Below are positions 6,914 through 15,741 of a stretch of 27,271 nucleotides of DNA, piece after piece (position 1 is the stretch's first letter; each line of letters begins with the position of its first letter). Location of the stretch: assembly GCA_002304735.1 (NCBI GenBank), contig DBIU01000105.1, positions 3,169-30,439 on the forward strand, in the 5' to 3' direction. The notes below the pieces were generated by a model. The model searched no databases. It had not been told where the DNA came from and was given only the letters and a program-made list of their open reading frames with translations. A program made the position numbers and the translations under genes. Source of the stretch: Ruminococcaceae bacterium UBA794 (GTDB taxonomy: Bacteria; Bacillota; Clostridia; Oscillospirales; Ruminococcaceae).

Positions 6914-8671
6914 TTAAATCGGCTCGGTGACTTCGCCGAGCCACTTTTTTTCGCCCTCATCGAGAAACGGCGAAAGCTTCTCGAAACAAGCCCGCTGATA
7001 CGCGTTAAACAGCTCGATTTGCCGCGCAGTAAGATATTTTTTATCAACTCCGTCACGGTCGAACGGCACAAAAGTCAGCGGCTCGAACCGCAGAAATCCC
7101 TCGATTTCCGACTTTACGCAGAGCAAAAGGCTCTCGTGGCGGACGCCGAATTTCCCGTCGGCATAAAATCCCGGCTCGTCGGAAGTTATCATTCCCGCGT
7201 AAAACGGCGCGTCGTCAACAGCTCGGCGGCTTATGCGCTGAGGTCCTTCGTGAACGTTAAGCAGAAAACCGACCCCGTGTCCCGTGCCATGATTGAAGTC
7301 AAGACCGTGCTTCCAGAGCGGCTCGCGCGCCGTATAATCAAGCGTGTGACCGCAGACGCCCTCGGGAAAACACGCGTCAAGCAGGTTGAGATGACCCGCG
7401 AGAACTAACGTAAACGCGCGTTTTTCCTCGTCAGTCAGCGCACCGAGAACGAACGTCCGCGTGATGTCGGTCGTGCCTTCGAGATAGTGTCCGCCGGTGT
7501 CGGACAAAAGCAGCCCGTGCGGCTCCAGAAACGCGTTTGTGGCTTCATCAGCGCTGTAATGCACAATCGCGCCGTGTTCGCCGTAAGCCATAATCGGCGC
7601 GAAGCTCGGACCGAGATAATTTTCGCCTGTTTCACGAAATTCTTCAAGCTTTTCGGCGGCGGAAATTTCGGTAATATTTCCCTGCAAAACCGCTTTGCTA
7701 AGCCATTTTCTGAACCTCGTCACGGCTACTCCGTCCTTGATGTGAGCGAGTTTTTCCGCGGCAATTTCAGCGTCGTTTTTCACGGCTTTCATAAGCGAAA
7801 TCGGAAGCGGCTTGTCAATCACGCGAGCGTTTTTGATAGATGAAAAAAACGTGTGATTTACGGCAGCTTTGTCCGTCCAAACCGCGCCGTTAAGCCGTTT
7901 TAAGGCGTCGTAAATTTCCGAATAGGGCTGAATTTCAACTTCGTCCGACCGAAGATTTTCAATTAATTCATGAGAAAATTTAGTTATGTCAGCAAACAAA
8001 AATACTTTGCTTTGTGAAATAATCATAAACGAAAGAAAAAGCGGACAAAATTCAACGTCCCCGCCGCGAAGATTTAGCGTCCAAGCAATCTCGTCAAGCG
8101 CGGAAACCGCGATATAATCGGCTTTTTCGGCGGTCATTTTTTTCCGAATATCAATTAATTTTTCCGCGCGAGTTTTCCCGCAAATGTTGTCGGGCAGCGC
8201 AAAAACTTTGTTCGCGGGGAGCGCAGGACGGTTTTTCCAGAGATATTCGCCGGCGTCAAAATCATCGGCAAAAATAACGTCAAGCTCGCTAAGCCTTTTA
8301 CAGAGCCGGTTTACGAACCTTTCAGTTAATATTCTCCCGTCAAAAGCGAGCGTTGATTTCGCCGGCATTTTTTCAGCGAGAAAGTCCAAAATCGTCGGAA
8401 CGCCGCGTTCGCCGTCGCGCATCAGCGTAATTCCCGACCCCGAAAGTTCACGTTCCGCCTGCAAGAAGTACCGTCCGTCCGTCCAGAGAAACGCATCGTC
8501 AAGCGTTACCACAAGCGTTCCCGCAGAACCCGTGAACCCGCTTAAATACTCGCGCAGCTTGAAATGTGCGCTAACATACTCCGAGCCGTGGAAGTCGTCC
8601 GTCGGGACAATGCACGCGAAAATTCCGCGCTCCCGCATATTTGAAATCAGTCGCTCAATTTCGCTTTTCAT
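6914..8671 (-). CDS. Xaa-Pro aminopeptidase (aminopeptidase P, M24B family)
   Basis: This 585-residue cytosolic metallopeptidase is expected to remove N-terminal residues preceding proline. Its three-domain layout matches long aminopeptidase P enzymes: a creatinase-like N-domain (MRERGIFACIVPTDDFHGSE, FTDGRYFLQA-like segment), a second such domain (about 160-290) and a C-terminal pita-bread domain. All metal ligands are seen: D391 (LLSDTGGHY), D402 (TTDITRTF), H465 (HGTGHGVGF), E499 (SDEPGFY) and E513 (VRHESLL). AGGAGG on the minus strand lies 7 bases before the ATG at 8671; the ATG at 8674 would be only 4 bases away, so 8671 is preferred. It overlaps the end of the pullulanase gene by 17 bp and is last in the six-gene operon. 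Confidence 0.93.
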   Translation of the reverse strand: MKSEIERLISNMRERGIFACIVPTDDFHGSEYVSAHFKLREYLSGFTGSAGTLVVTLDDAFLWTDGRYFLQAERELSGSGITLMRDGERGVPTILDFLAEKMPAKSTLAFDGRILTERFVNRLCKRLSELDVIFADDFDAGEYLWKNRPALPANKVFALPDNICGKTRAEKLIDIRKKMTAEKADYIAVSALDEIAWTLNLRGGDVEFCPLFLSFMIISQSKVFLFADITKFSHELIENLRSDEVEIQPYSEIYDALKRLNGAVWTDKAAVNHTFFSSIKNARVIDKPLPISLMKAVKNDAEIAAEKLAHIKDGVAVTRFRKWLSKAVLQGNITEISAAEKLEEFRETGENYLGPSFAPIMAYGEHGAIVHYSADEATNAFLEPHGLLLSDTGGHYLEGTTDITRTFVLGALTDEEKRAFTLVLAGHLNLLDACFPEGVCGHTLDYTAREPLWKHGLDFNHGTGHGVGFLLNVHEGPQRISRRAVDDAPFYAGMITSDEPGFYADGKFGVRHESLLLCVKSEIEGFLRFEPLTFVPFDRDGVDKKYLTARQIELFNAYQRACFEKLSPFLDEGEKKWLGEVTEPI

Positions 8672-10463
8672 CATCAATCCTCCTCGCAACAACAACGCCA
8701 AAACCCGCGCTGTAAAGCCGTTTATCCGTGTAAATCGGACTATCCGACGAATTAGTTTCGTCTATAAAGTATTCATAATGTCCAAGATATTCAGAACAAA
8801 ACGAATTGTTTGCAGTATTAATTATCATATAAAAGTTATTTTTTGAAAGAATATAAGCGCTTTTCTTTTTAGTGAAATCGCAACCGCGAAAAATGCCGTA
8901 AAACCGCTTTCTGAAGCCAATCAATCCGCAATAATAGCTTACCAAATCGGCATTTTCGCGAAGCAAATTCCACTTAATCGAGTTAATTTCATCGGGCAAA
9001 TTGTAGCTGTTTTCTGAGAAATTTTTCGAGCGCAGGAACTCCTGTCCTGCTTGAAAAAAAGCAATTCCGTTCGACAAAAAAACAAGCGCGGCAGCCATTT
9101 TTTCGGCAGCTATAACACGCTCTAAACCCGCGCCGTTAAGCGAAATTCTAAGCTTATCAAACAGCGTGAGATTGTCGTGACATTCAACATAATTCACCGT
9201 CTGAACAGCGCTATTCGTCCAAAAATTATTTGAAAAATCGCAGGAAATCGCGGCATAAATCGGCTCAAAATTCGTCAAATCTGCGCAGCCGTTCACAAAT
9301 CCGCAGCCGTTCCTATCGAACACATTTCCCTTCACAGCGTCGCGAAAACTGTCGTTGAAAAACGCGATTTTCGGCAGCTCGGAAGCGTTTGCCTGAACCG
9401 CGCGAAGCCTTTCTGGAAGCGCGCTCGCGCCGCCTGTCCAACCCTCGCCGTAAAGCAAAATCGAGAGGTTTCTTTCACGCAGTTTTTTCGCCGCAATTTG
9501 CATAGTTTCAGCGTCAATCAGCCCCATTAAATCGAACCGAAATCCGTCAAAATGATACTCTTTTGCGAGAAATTCAAGGCTGTCCAAAATGAATTTTCTC
9601 GCCATCAATCTTTCAGTTGCAAGCTCGTTTCCACAGCCCGAGCCGTTTGAAAAGTCATCTTCACCGCGAAAAAAATACCCCGGAAGCTGCTTTTCAAAGT
9701 TCGATTTTTCAGCAGAATAAACGTGATTATAAACCACGTCCGCTACAACTCCTATTCCTTTGTTATGCGCGCAGGAAATAAGCTCGCGAAGCTCTAGAAC
9801 CGCATTGTTAAGCGAATATTGCTTGCTTGGCGAATTAAAAAGTCTTGGATTGTAGCCCCAGTTGTACTCGCTTCCATCGCAGTCAAAATCAAAAACAGGC
9901 ATAAGCTGAATATGCGTTACGCCCAAGCTTTTTATATAATCAAGACCGATTTTGTCGCCGTAATCATTTGTTGCTTCGCCCTCGCAAAATGCAAGAAATT
10001 TTCCCCGACTTGCAAATTTCCCGCTTTTATCGGACGAAAAATCGCGCACGGAAACCTCGTAAATCACTGCCTTTTCGGGTTCTTCAAAGAACAAAAAATC
10101 GTCTTTTTTCCAGTTTTTCGGGCAATTTTTGCTCATATCCGTGACAATTCCATACCTTCCGTCAGCGGTCACATCACGCGCATAAATATCAGCAAATTCG
10201 CGTCCACCGCCGCTGTCGATTACCAAAAAATCGTACAGCACGCCCTCAAGATTTCCCTGTTTTTCGCACTCGAAAACGCTTCCCTTTTTCAGCATTTCCG
10301 AAGTGAAAATACGTTCGCAATCGCGATTGTAGAGCCGCAAAAAGGCTTTTCCCACAAACGGCTGCCATAGTCTGAAAATCGTTTTTTCGGGCGAAAAAAT
10401 CGCGCCGAGTTCCTCGTCGAACGCGCACTTTTCCGCCGCTTCCAATTCAATTTTTTTCATCAT
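8655..10463 (-). CDS. pulA: Type I pullulanase (GH13 debranching enzyme)
   Basis: This 602-residue enzyme should cleave alpha-1,6 branches of pullulan, glycogen or amylopectin-derived dextrins. An N-terminal CBM48-like beta domain (IFRLWQPFVGKAFLRLYN) precedes the GH13 barrel. The type I pullulanase hallmark YNWGYNPRLF is present. Conserved regions are DVVYNHVY, FDGFRFDLMG with nucleophile D311, ILLYGEGW with acid E340, and VECHDN with D430. There is no signal peptide, so it acts inside the cell on imported dextrins or stored glycogen. The start is the ATG at 10463 (another ATG follows at 10460, TTG at 10472); none has a strong ribosome site, consistent with coupling to the overlapping ttcA-like gene (17-bp overlap). 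It works naturally with MalQ two genes upstream. Confidence 0.93.
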   Translation of the reverse strand: MMKKIELEAAEKCAFDEELGAIFSPEKTIFRLWQPFVGKAFLRLYNRDCERIFTSEMLKKGSVFECEKQGNLEGVLYDFLVIDSGGGREFADIYARDVTADGRYGIVTDMSKNCPKNWKKDDFLFFEEPEKAVIYEVSVRDFSSDKSGKFASRGKFLAFCEGEATNDYGDKIGLDYIKSLGVTHIQLMPVFDFDCDGSEYNWGYNPRLFNSPSKQYSLNNAVLELRELISCAHNKGIGVVADVVYNHVYSAEKSNFEKQLPGYFFRGEDDFSNGSGCGNELATERLMARKFILDSLEFLAKEYHFDGFRFDLMGLIDAETMQIAAKKLRERNLSILLYGEGWTGGASALPERLRAVQANASELPKIAFFNDSFRDAVKGNVFDRNGCGFVNGCADLTNFEPIYAAISCDFSNNFWTNSAVQTVNYVECHDNLTLFDKLRISLNGAGLERVIAAEKMAAALVFLSNGIAFFQAGQEFLRSKNFSENSYNLPDEINSIKWNLLRENADLVSYYCGLIGFRKRFYGIFRGCDFTKKKSAYILSKNNFYMIINTANNSFCSEYLGHYEYFIDETNSSDSPIYTDKRLYSAGFGVVVARRIDDEKRN

Positions 10464-11256
10464 ATTTTTCAAGAAAACTATGCACTCCGCTCTCGTCTTT
10501 ATAGGAAATTATTCGGTTAAGCGGCACGTTTTGAACCGCGCGAAAAATATTCATCTCGACCTGCGGATTATCCTCGCAAAGCCGCTCTATAAGCCGCTTC
10601 ACGAAGTCACGCTTCGAGTTTTCTCCGCGTCTTGTCAGCACGCATTTGCAGCCCGAAAGTTCCAGTTTGCAATAGTTTGCCCACGAAACTACATCGCGCT
10701 CCCGCACGAAATACAGCGGTCTTATCAGCTCCATTCCCTCGAAATGCGCCGCCTTTACGCGTGGCAGCATCGTTCCCGTCTGACCGCCGTACAAAATCCC
10801 CATAAGTATGCTCTCGATAACGTCGTCGAAGTGGTGTCCGAGCGCAATTTTGTTGCAGCCAAGCTCGCGAGCCTTTTTGTAGAGCAATCCGCGGCGCATT
10901 TTCGAGCAGAGAAAGCAAGGATTTTTCTCGCCCTCGACAAGCGAAAACACTTCGCTTTTGAAGAACTCCAAATCCACGCCAAGCCGCATTGCATTGCGCT
11001 TTATCTGTCCCTCGTCCTCGTCGGAAAAGCCCGGATTCATCGAGAGATATCGAACCGAAATCGGGATTTTTCCGTGCATTTCATACTCACGAAAAAGCGC
11101 CGAAAGCAAAAGCGAATCCTTTCCTCCCGAAACGCAAACGCAGATTTTGTCGCCATTTTCGAGAAGATTATACTCGTCAATCGCCTTTGTGAATTTGCCC
11201 AAAAGCGCCGAGGAAAATTCACGCGTAAGTCCGTTTTCAATCATAATTTCACTCAT
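10447..11256 (-). CDS. TtcA-like tRNA 2-thiocytidine synthetase (PP-loop ATPase)
   Basis: The 269-residue protein belongs to the PP-loop tRNA thiolation group. Visible are the PP-loop SGGKDS (43-48), the pair C114/C117 (CFLCSKMRR), GHHFDD (140-145) and a late cysteine pair at 203/205 (SGCKC), which fits the iron-sulfur cluster ligands of TtcA, the enzyme making s2C32 in tRNA. The late cysteine context differs from the E. coli protein, so a relative such as another cluster-dependent thiolase is possible. Its ATG overlaps the TGA of malQ as ATGA (4 bp) and its 3' end overlaps pullulanase, so it is locked between two alpha-glucan genes in one operon. Confidence 0.85.
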   Translation of the reverse strand: MSEIMIENGLTREFSSALLGKFTKAIDEYNLLENGDKICVCVSGGKDSLLLSALFREYEMHGKIPISVRYLSMNPGFSDEDEGQIKRNAMRLGVDLEFFKSEVFSLVEGEKNPCFLCSKMRRGLLYKKARELGCNKIALGHHFDDVIESILMGILYGGQTGTMLPRVKAAHFEGMELIRPLYFVRERDVVSWANYCKLELSGCKCVLTRRGENSKRDFVKRLIERLCEDNPQVEMNIFRAVQNVPLNRIISYKDESGVHSFLEKYDEKN

Positions 11257-12731
11257 AAACGAAGATAAATTTCCGCATAATCGCGCAGTTTCTCGGCAGT
11301 TTTGCCTTTAAGCGCGTTCGGCTTCATTCGCCAAGCCCAGTTGCCGCCGAGCGTTGACGGAACGTTCATTCTCGCCTTTGCGCCGAGGTTCAAAACGTCC
11401 TGCATCGGTATTATCGCAAGCGCTGCGGGCGACGCGTAAGCCGCTCTGATTGCGCGCATATTCAGGTTCGCAAAAAGTCCTTTTTCGAGATAACGCTTCG
11501 CCATATTTTTAGTCGAGAGGTCGGCTTCCGCGAACCACTGACGAAACGTCGCGTTATCGTGCGTTCCTGTGTAGCAGACGCAGTTTTTCGGGTAATTGTG
11601 AGGAAGGTGGTCGTTGTCCTCGTTCTTGTCGTTGAAGCCGAATTGCAGCACTCTCATTCCCGGGAAGCCCGTGTCCGAAAGCAGCTTCTTCACGCTGTCA
11701 AAAATATCGCCGAGGTCCTCCGCGATTATGTCAACGTTCTTGATTTCGCTCTTGATTACGTTGAACAGGTCCATTCCGGGACCCTGCTCCCATTTTCCCG
11801 TTTCGGCGGTCGGGTGACCGAACGGAATTGCCCAATAGGTGTCGAACGCGCGGAAATGGTCGATACGCAGCATATCGTAAAGCTCCGCAGCCTTCTTTAT
11901 GCGCTTTACCCACCACGAATAATTGTCCTTCTTCATCGCAGCCCAATCGTAAAGCGGGTTGCCCCAGAGCTGTCCCGTTTTCGAGAAATAATCCGGCGGC
12001 ACTCCCGCAACGCGCTTCGGATTAAGCCGCTCGTCAAGCTCAAAGAGCTGCGGATTTGCCCAGACATCCGAGGAATCGGGCGAAACGTAAATCGGAATGT
12101 CGCCGATTATTTTTATCCCGTTTGAATTGCACGTCTGATGAAAACGCGTCCACTGACGGAAGAAAATGTACTGGCAGAACTTCTCGTAGCGTATCTCGTC
12201 GGCAAGCTCTTCCCTGCACTTTTTCAGCGCTTCGGGGTCCCTGAATTTAATTTCATCGTCCCAAACGTTCCACGGCTTTCCGCCGTATTTCGTTTTCAGC
12301 GCCATAAAAAGCGCGTAATCCTCAAGCCAATCAGCTTGATAGAGATTAAAAGAAGTGTATCCGACATCATCGGTAAATGCCGCGCAAGCCTTGTGCAAAA
12401 GCTCTCTGCGCGTCTTGTTTATCTTGTCGTAATCGACGATATCGGGGTCTGCGCCGAAATCCGCGTTCTCGCAGTCGGTTCTCGATATCAAGCCTTGGTC
12501 GCAAAGCTCGTCAAGGTCAATCAAAAGAGGGTTTCCCGCAAAGGACGAAAACGGCTGATACGGCGAGTCGCCGTAGCCGGTAGGTCCTGTCGGGAGAACC
12601 TGCCAATAGCTCTGCCCCGCGCTTTTGAGCCACGCGGCGAATTTTTCCGCCTCAACGCCCATCGTTCCTATTCCGTAGGGCGAGGGAAGCGAAGTTAAGT
12701 GCATTAAAATTCCGCAGCTTCTCTTGTTCAT
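11253..12731 (-). CDS. malQ: 4-alpha-glucanotransferase (amylomaltase, GH77)
   Basis: This 492-residue cytosolic enzyme transfers alpha-1,4-glucan segments between maltodextrins and releases glucose. It begins RSCGILMHLTSLPSPYGIG and has LPTGPTGYGDSPYQPFSSFA, both GH77 signatures. Catalytic residues are nucleophile D291 (LRIDHFRAF), acid/base E338 (IIAEDLG) and D392 (TGTHDNATFRQW). The 250s loop (VAGVPPDYFSKTGQLWGNP) is intact, and length is normal for short amylomaltases. It lies 23 bp downstream of comM and overlaps the ttcA-like gene by 4 bp. With pullulanase it makes a compact glycogen/maltodextrin utilisation pair. Confidence 0.96.
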   Translation of the reverse strand: MNKRSCGILMHLTSLPSPYGIGTMGVEAEKFAAWLKSAGQSYWQVLPTGPTGYGDSPYQPFSSFAGNPLLIDLDELCDQGLISRTDCENADFGADPDIVDYDKINKTRRELLHKACAAFTDDVGYTSFNLYQADWLEDYALFMALKTKYGGKPWNVWDDEIKFRDPEALKKCREELADEIRYEKFCQYIFFRQWTRFHQTCNSNGIKIIGDIPIYVSPDSSDVWANPQLFELDERLNPKRVAGVPPDYFSKTGQLWGNPLYDWAAMKKDNYSWWVKRIKKAAELYDMLRIDHFRAFDTYWAIPFGHPTAETGKWEQGPGMDLFNVIKSEIKNVDIIAEDLGDIFDSVKKLLSDTGFPGMRVLQFGFNDKNEDNDHLPHNYPKNCVCYTGTHDNATFRQWFAEADLSTKNMAKRYLEKGLFANLNMRAIRAAYASPAALAIIPMQDVLNLGAKARMNVPSTLGGNWAWRMKPNALKGKTAEKLRDYAEIYLRL

Positions 12732-12754
12732 TTATCAAAACTCCTTAGAATAAT

Positions 12755-14284
12755 TTATCTGTTCCAGTACTTTCGGTCGAGACTTCTGAAGCCGATTGCC
12801 TGAAAGATGTGGTTTTTTCCGATTTTATCGCTTCCGTCAAGGTCGGCGCAGGTTCGCCCGACTTTCAGTATCCTGTCATACGCTCTCGCCGACAGTCCGA
12901 GCCGCTCGAACGCGCCGCGGAGCAGCTCCTCGGCTTCGTCCGTCATCGCGCACACTTCCGCGATAATATCGGGCGTAATGCGGCTGTTCGACTTGATTGA
13001 CGTGCCGCGAAAACGCTCTGCCTGAATATCCCGCGCTTTCTGAACGCGCTCGGCTATTGCCGCGGAATTTTCCTGTTTAACGCGCCGCGAAAGGTCGTCG
13101 TATTTCACAGGCTGAACCTCAATCTGAATGTCAATTCTGTCGAGAACGGGCTGCGAAATCTTGTTTAGATAGCCCGTCACCATTTTGTCCGAGCAGGTGC
13201 ATTTTTTCAGCGGATTGCCGAAATTGCCGCAGGGACACGGGTTCATCGCCGCAACCATCATCACCTCGCAGGGATAATTCACCGAACCGGAAGCCCTCGA
13301 AATCGTGATTTCGCCGTTTTCAAGCGGCTGTCGGAGCGTTTCAAGCACTCTGCGGTCAAACTCGGGAAGCTCGTCAAGGAACAGCACGCCGTTGTGCGCG
13401 AGCGAAATTTCGCCGGGGTGCGGAACGCTTCCGCCGCCTATAAGCCCGACAGCGCTCGCGGTGTGGCTCACAGAGCGGAACGGACGCGCCGAGATAAGCG
13501 GCTCGCTCGGGTTTATGTATCCCGCGACCGAGTAAATCTGCGTTGTTTCAATGCTCTCCTCGAAGGTTATTTTCGGAAGAACGGACGGAATACGCTTTGC
13601 AAGCATTGATTTTCCCGAACCGGGCGGTCCTATCATCAGCAAATTGTGCGAGCCTGCCGCAGCGACCTCAATCGCCTTTTTCGCGGCTGCCTGCCCCATA
13701 ACGTCGGCAAAATCGCCCATTTTCCGCGCGGCTTCTTCAGCCGAGGGAATATAGCGCGGCTCGGGCGAAAGTCCCGTTCCGTGCCGCAGAAATTCAACAA
13801 TCTGCGTTATATGCTCCGCGCCGTAAACCTCGATATTATCGGCAACGGAAGCCTCTTTCGCGTTCGCTTTCGGGAGAAAAATCCGCTTTATTCCGTTCTG
13901 CGACGCGGTTATCGTCATTCCGAGAGCGCCGTTTATCGGAGAAAGCGTGCCGTCAAGCGAAAGCTCGCCGACAAAAGCCGCGTCCGCGCAGTCGCCCGCG
14001 ATAACGTTTCCCGTTTTCATCAGCGCAATCATTATCGGCAAATCAAACATCGAGCCGATTTTTCTCACGCTTGCGGGCGCGAGATTTACGGTAACTCTGC
14101 CGTTAAGCAGCTTCAAATCAAGCTGTCCCAGAACCGCGCGTATCCTCGCCTTGCTCTCCTGCACCGCAATATCGGGCATTCCGACGATATCGAAATTCGG
14201 CTGTCCCGCCGAAAAACTCGCTTCAACCGTTACGGGAAACGCGTTAAGACCGAAAAGTCCAACGCTGTTTATCTTACTGAACAT
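12755..14284 (-). CDS. comM: YifB/ComM family Mg-chelatase-like AAA+ ATPase
   Basis: The 509-residue protein has an N-terminal Lon-protease-like (ChlI) domain, MFSKINSVGLFGLNAFPVTV through about residue 170, and then an AAA+ domain with Walker A GPPGSGKS (219-226), Walker B VLFLDELPEF (300-309) and LDRIDI (381-386). Four cysteines (350, 352, 362, 364; NPCPCG and KCTC) form a probable zinc site, and there is a C-terminal helical lid. In naturally competent bacteria ComM is a hexameric branch-migration helicase aiding DNA integration; in Clostridia its role is less studied. Its ATG lies inside the GNAT gene end (16-bp overlap). Family and length are typical. Confidence 0.95.
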   Translation of the reverse strand: MFSKINSVGLFGLNAFPVTVEASFSAGQPNFDIVGMPDIAVQESKARIRAVLGQLDLKLLNGRVTVNLAPASVRKIGSMFDLPIMIALMKTGNVIAGDCADAAFVGELSLDGTLSPINGALGMTITASQNGIKRIFLPKANAKEASVADNIEVYGAEHITQIVEFLRHGTGLSPEPRYIPSAEEAARKMGDFADVMGQAAAKKAIEVAAAGSHNLLMIGPPGSGKSMLAKRIPSVLPKITFEESIETTQIYSVAGYINPSEPLISARPFRSVSHTASAVGLIGGGSVPHPGEISLAHNGVLFLDELPEFDRRVLETLRQPLENGEITISRASGSVNYPCEVMMVAAMNPCPCGNFGNPLKKCTCSDKMVTGYLNKISQPVLDRIDIQIEVQPVKYDDLSRRVKQENSAAIAERVQKARDIQAERFRGTSIKSNSRITPDIIAEVCAMTDEAEELLRGAFERLGLSARAYDRILKVGRTCADLDGSDKIGKNHIFQAIGFRSLDRKYWNR

Positions 14285-14784
14285 TTATTACCCTCCAAAA
14301 TAAGCTCATAATTGTCAATATCGCGGAATTTTCCGTGCTTAAACCCAACCTCGTGCATCGTTCCGCAGAACGTAAAGCCGAATTTCGCGTGAAGCCGTTC
14401 GCTTGCTTCGTTTCCCGACGTTATCACGGAAACGACGCTGTGCAGCTTTCCGCAGCCGCGCGCTTTTTCGAGAACCGCTTCCATAAGCGCCGAAGCCGCT
14501 CCCCTGCGCCGAAAACCGCGGTCAATGTACACCGAAAGCTCCGCCGTTGAGGAATAAGCTTCTTTTTTTCGATACTCCGAAAGCGAAGCGTAGCCCACAG
14601 GCTTTCCGTTTTCCTCCGCGACAAGAATGAAGTGCGCGTCCGTTTGGTGCGCCAAAAACCACTCGCGCCACTCGTCAAGCGTTCTCGGATTGAGGTCGAG
14701 CGTCGCTTCGCCAAGCTCAACCTCGCCGTTATAAATATCCAAAAGCGCAGGCAGGTCGTTTTCCCGCGCAGGTCTGATTTTCAC
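14269..14784 (-). CDS. GNAT N-acetyltransferase, phosphinothricin acetyltransferase-like
   Basis: This 171-residue protein has the full GNAT fold: N-terminal MKIRPARENDLPALLDIYN, then a TLDLNPRTLDEWREWF stretch found in the Pat/MddA subgroup, the acetyl-CoA loop RGFRRRGAASALM (about 89-101) and NEASERLHAKFGFTFCGTM near the end. It transfers acetyl from acetyl-CoA to an amine; relatives act on methionine sulfone/sulfoximine or phosphinothricin, but the substrate here cannot be read from sequence. It is first in the minus-strand operon, with a weak GGGCGGTG ribosome site, and overlaps comM. Confidence 0.88.
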   Translation of the reverse strand: MKIRPARENDLPALLDIYNGEVELGEATLDLNPRTLDEWREWFLAHQTDAHFILVAEENGKPVGYASLSEYRKKEAYSSTAELSVYIDRGFRRRGAASALMEAVLEKARGCGKLHSVVSVITSGNEASERLHAKFGFTFCGTMHEVGFKHGKFRDIDNYELILEGNKCSVR

Positions 14785-14830
14785 ATTAATTCACCGCCCA
14801 TTTTTTCGCAGGCATTTTCGCCCATATAAC

Positions 14831-14859
14831 AGTTTACCATATTTTTGTGTAAATTGCAA
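14831..14859 (-). promoter_or_regulatory. Possible promoter of the GNAT-comM-malQ-ttcA-pulA-pepP operon
   Basis: On the minus strand TTGCAA (14859-14854), a 17-base spacer and TAAACT (14836-14831) make a moderate promoter about 45 bases before the GNAT start. It is the best candidate I see in the 200-base divergent region. Confidence 0.4.
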
Positions 14860-14913
14860 TGGTATTCGGCAGTATTTTTAATTAAATTTTATAAATCAAA
14901 CATATTTTTACTG

Positions 14914-14942
14914 TTGAAATATTATTTGAAATATGTTATAAT
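14914..14942 (+). promoter_or_regulatory. Promoter of the rlmB-to-era operon
   Basis: TTGAAA (14914-14919) and TATAAT (14937-14942) are spaced by 17 bases, about 45 bases before the rlmB ATG. The spacer holds a second copy of TTGAAATAT (14926-14934), repeating the -35 copy (14914-14922) with a 12-base period. Confidence 0.8.
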
Positions 14943-14984
14943 AGAGAATGTATGATTATAATTACAATTTAATAAAGGAAAATT

Positions 14985-15716
14985 ATGGATAATAACGAAA
15001 AACAGATAATTTACGGAAAAAACGCGGTTCTTGAAGCGCTGCGTTCGGATAACGAAATCGACTCGCTCTTTGTGCAGAAAAACGCAAGTTTGGGAGCGAT
15101 AATCGACGCGGCGAAAAAGCGCGGCGTTTTGATAAAGCAGGTTGCGGAGGAAAAGCTTACGGCGCTTTGCGGCACTCCAAAGCACGGCGGCGCGGCTATC
15201 GAGCTTTGCGCGGGAAACTACTGCGAGCTTGAGGATATTCTCGATGAAGCGAAATCCAAGGGCAAGCCGCCGTTTATCGTCATCGCGGACGAAATCGCCG
15301 ACCCGCATAACCTCGGCGCAATAATAAGAACGGCGGAAGCCGCGGGCGCGGACGGAATTGTTATCCCGAAAAGGCGCTCCGCTTCGCTTAATTCAACCGT
15401 ATTCAAGACTTCTGCGGGAGCGGCGGCTTACGTCAAAATCTGCCGCGTGGCGAATCTTGTCGATACCATAAAACAGCTTAAAAAGCAGGGCGTCTGGGTT
15501 TACGGAATGGAAGCGGACGGCGAACCTTACGACAAGGTTGACTTTTCGGGAGCCTGCGCGCTTGTTGTAGGCTCGGAGGGATTTGGACTTTCGCGGCTCG
15601 TGAGAGAAAACTGCGACGTCGTCGTGTCGCTGCCGATGCTCGGAAAGGTAAATTCGCTTAACGCGTCCGTTTCGGCGGGAATTATGATGTATGAAATACT
15701 GAAATTCAGAAACTAA
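14985..15716 (+). CDS. rlmB: 23S rRNA (guanosine-2'-O-)-methyltransferase, TrmH/SpoU family RlmB
   Basis: The 243-residue enzyme matches RlmB, which methylates the ribose of G2251 in 23S rRNA. The N-terminal substrate-binding domain (IIYGKNAVLEALRS, about 8-75) is followed by a trefoil-knot SPOUT domain with motif 1 DPHNLGAIIRTAEAAGA (107-123), motif 2 VVGSEGFGLSRL (194-205) and motif 3 LPMLGKVNSLNASVSAGI (216-233). AAAGGAA (14974-14980) precedes the ATG. The exact target nucleotide is inferred from overall similarity; related TrmH-family tRNA methylases are less likely given the RlmB-type N-domain. First gene of the long plus-strand operon. Confidence 0.9.
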   Translation: MDNNEKQIIYGKNAVLEALRSDNEIDSLFVQKNASLGAIIDAAKKRGVLIKQVAEEKLTALCGTPKHGGAAIELCAGNYCELEDILDEAKSKGKPPFIVIADEIADPHNLGAIIRTAEAAGADGIVIPKRRSASLNSTVFKTSAGAAAYVKICRVANLVDTIKQLKKQGVWVYGMEADGEPYDKVDFSGACALVVGSEGFGLSRLVRENCDVVVSLPMLGKVNSLNASVSAGIMMYEILKFRN

Positions 15717-15741
15717 ACTCTTTAATCGGAGGTAAAAATAT

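Noticed and set aside
10480..11268. 262-codon plus-strand ORF opposite the ttcA-like gene
   Set aside because: The opposite strand has PP-loop and cysteine motifs, while this frame has none and no ribosome site.
13646..14311. 221-codon plus-strand ORF opposite comM
   Set aside because: Arg-rich antisense shadow of a well-supported AAA+ gene.
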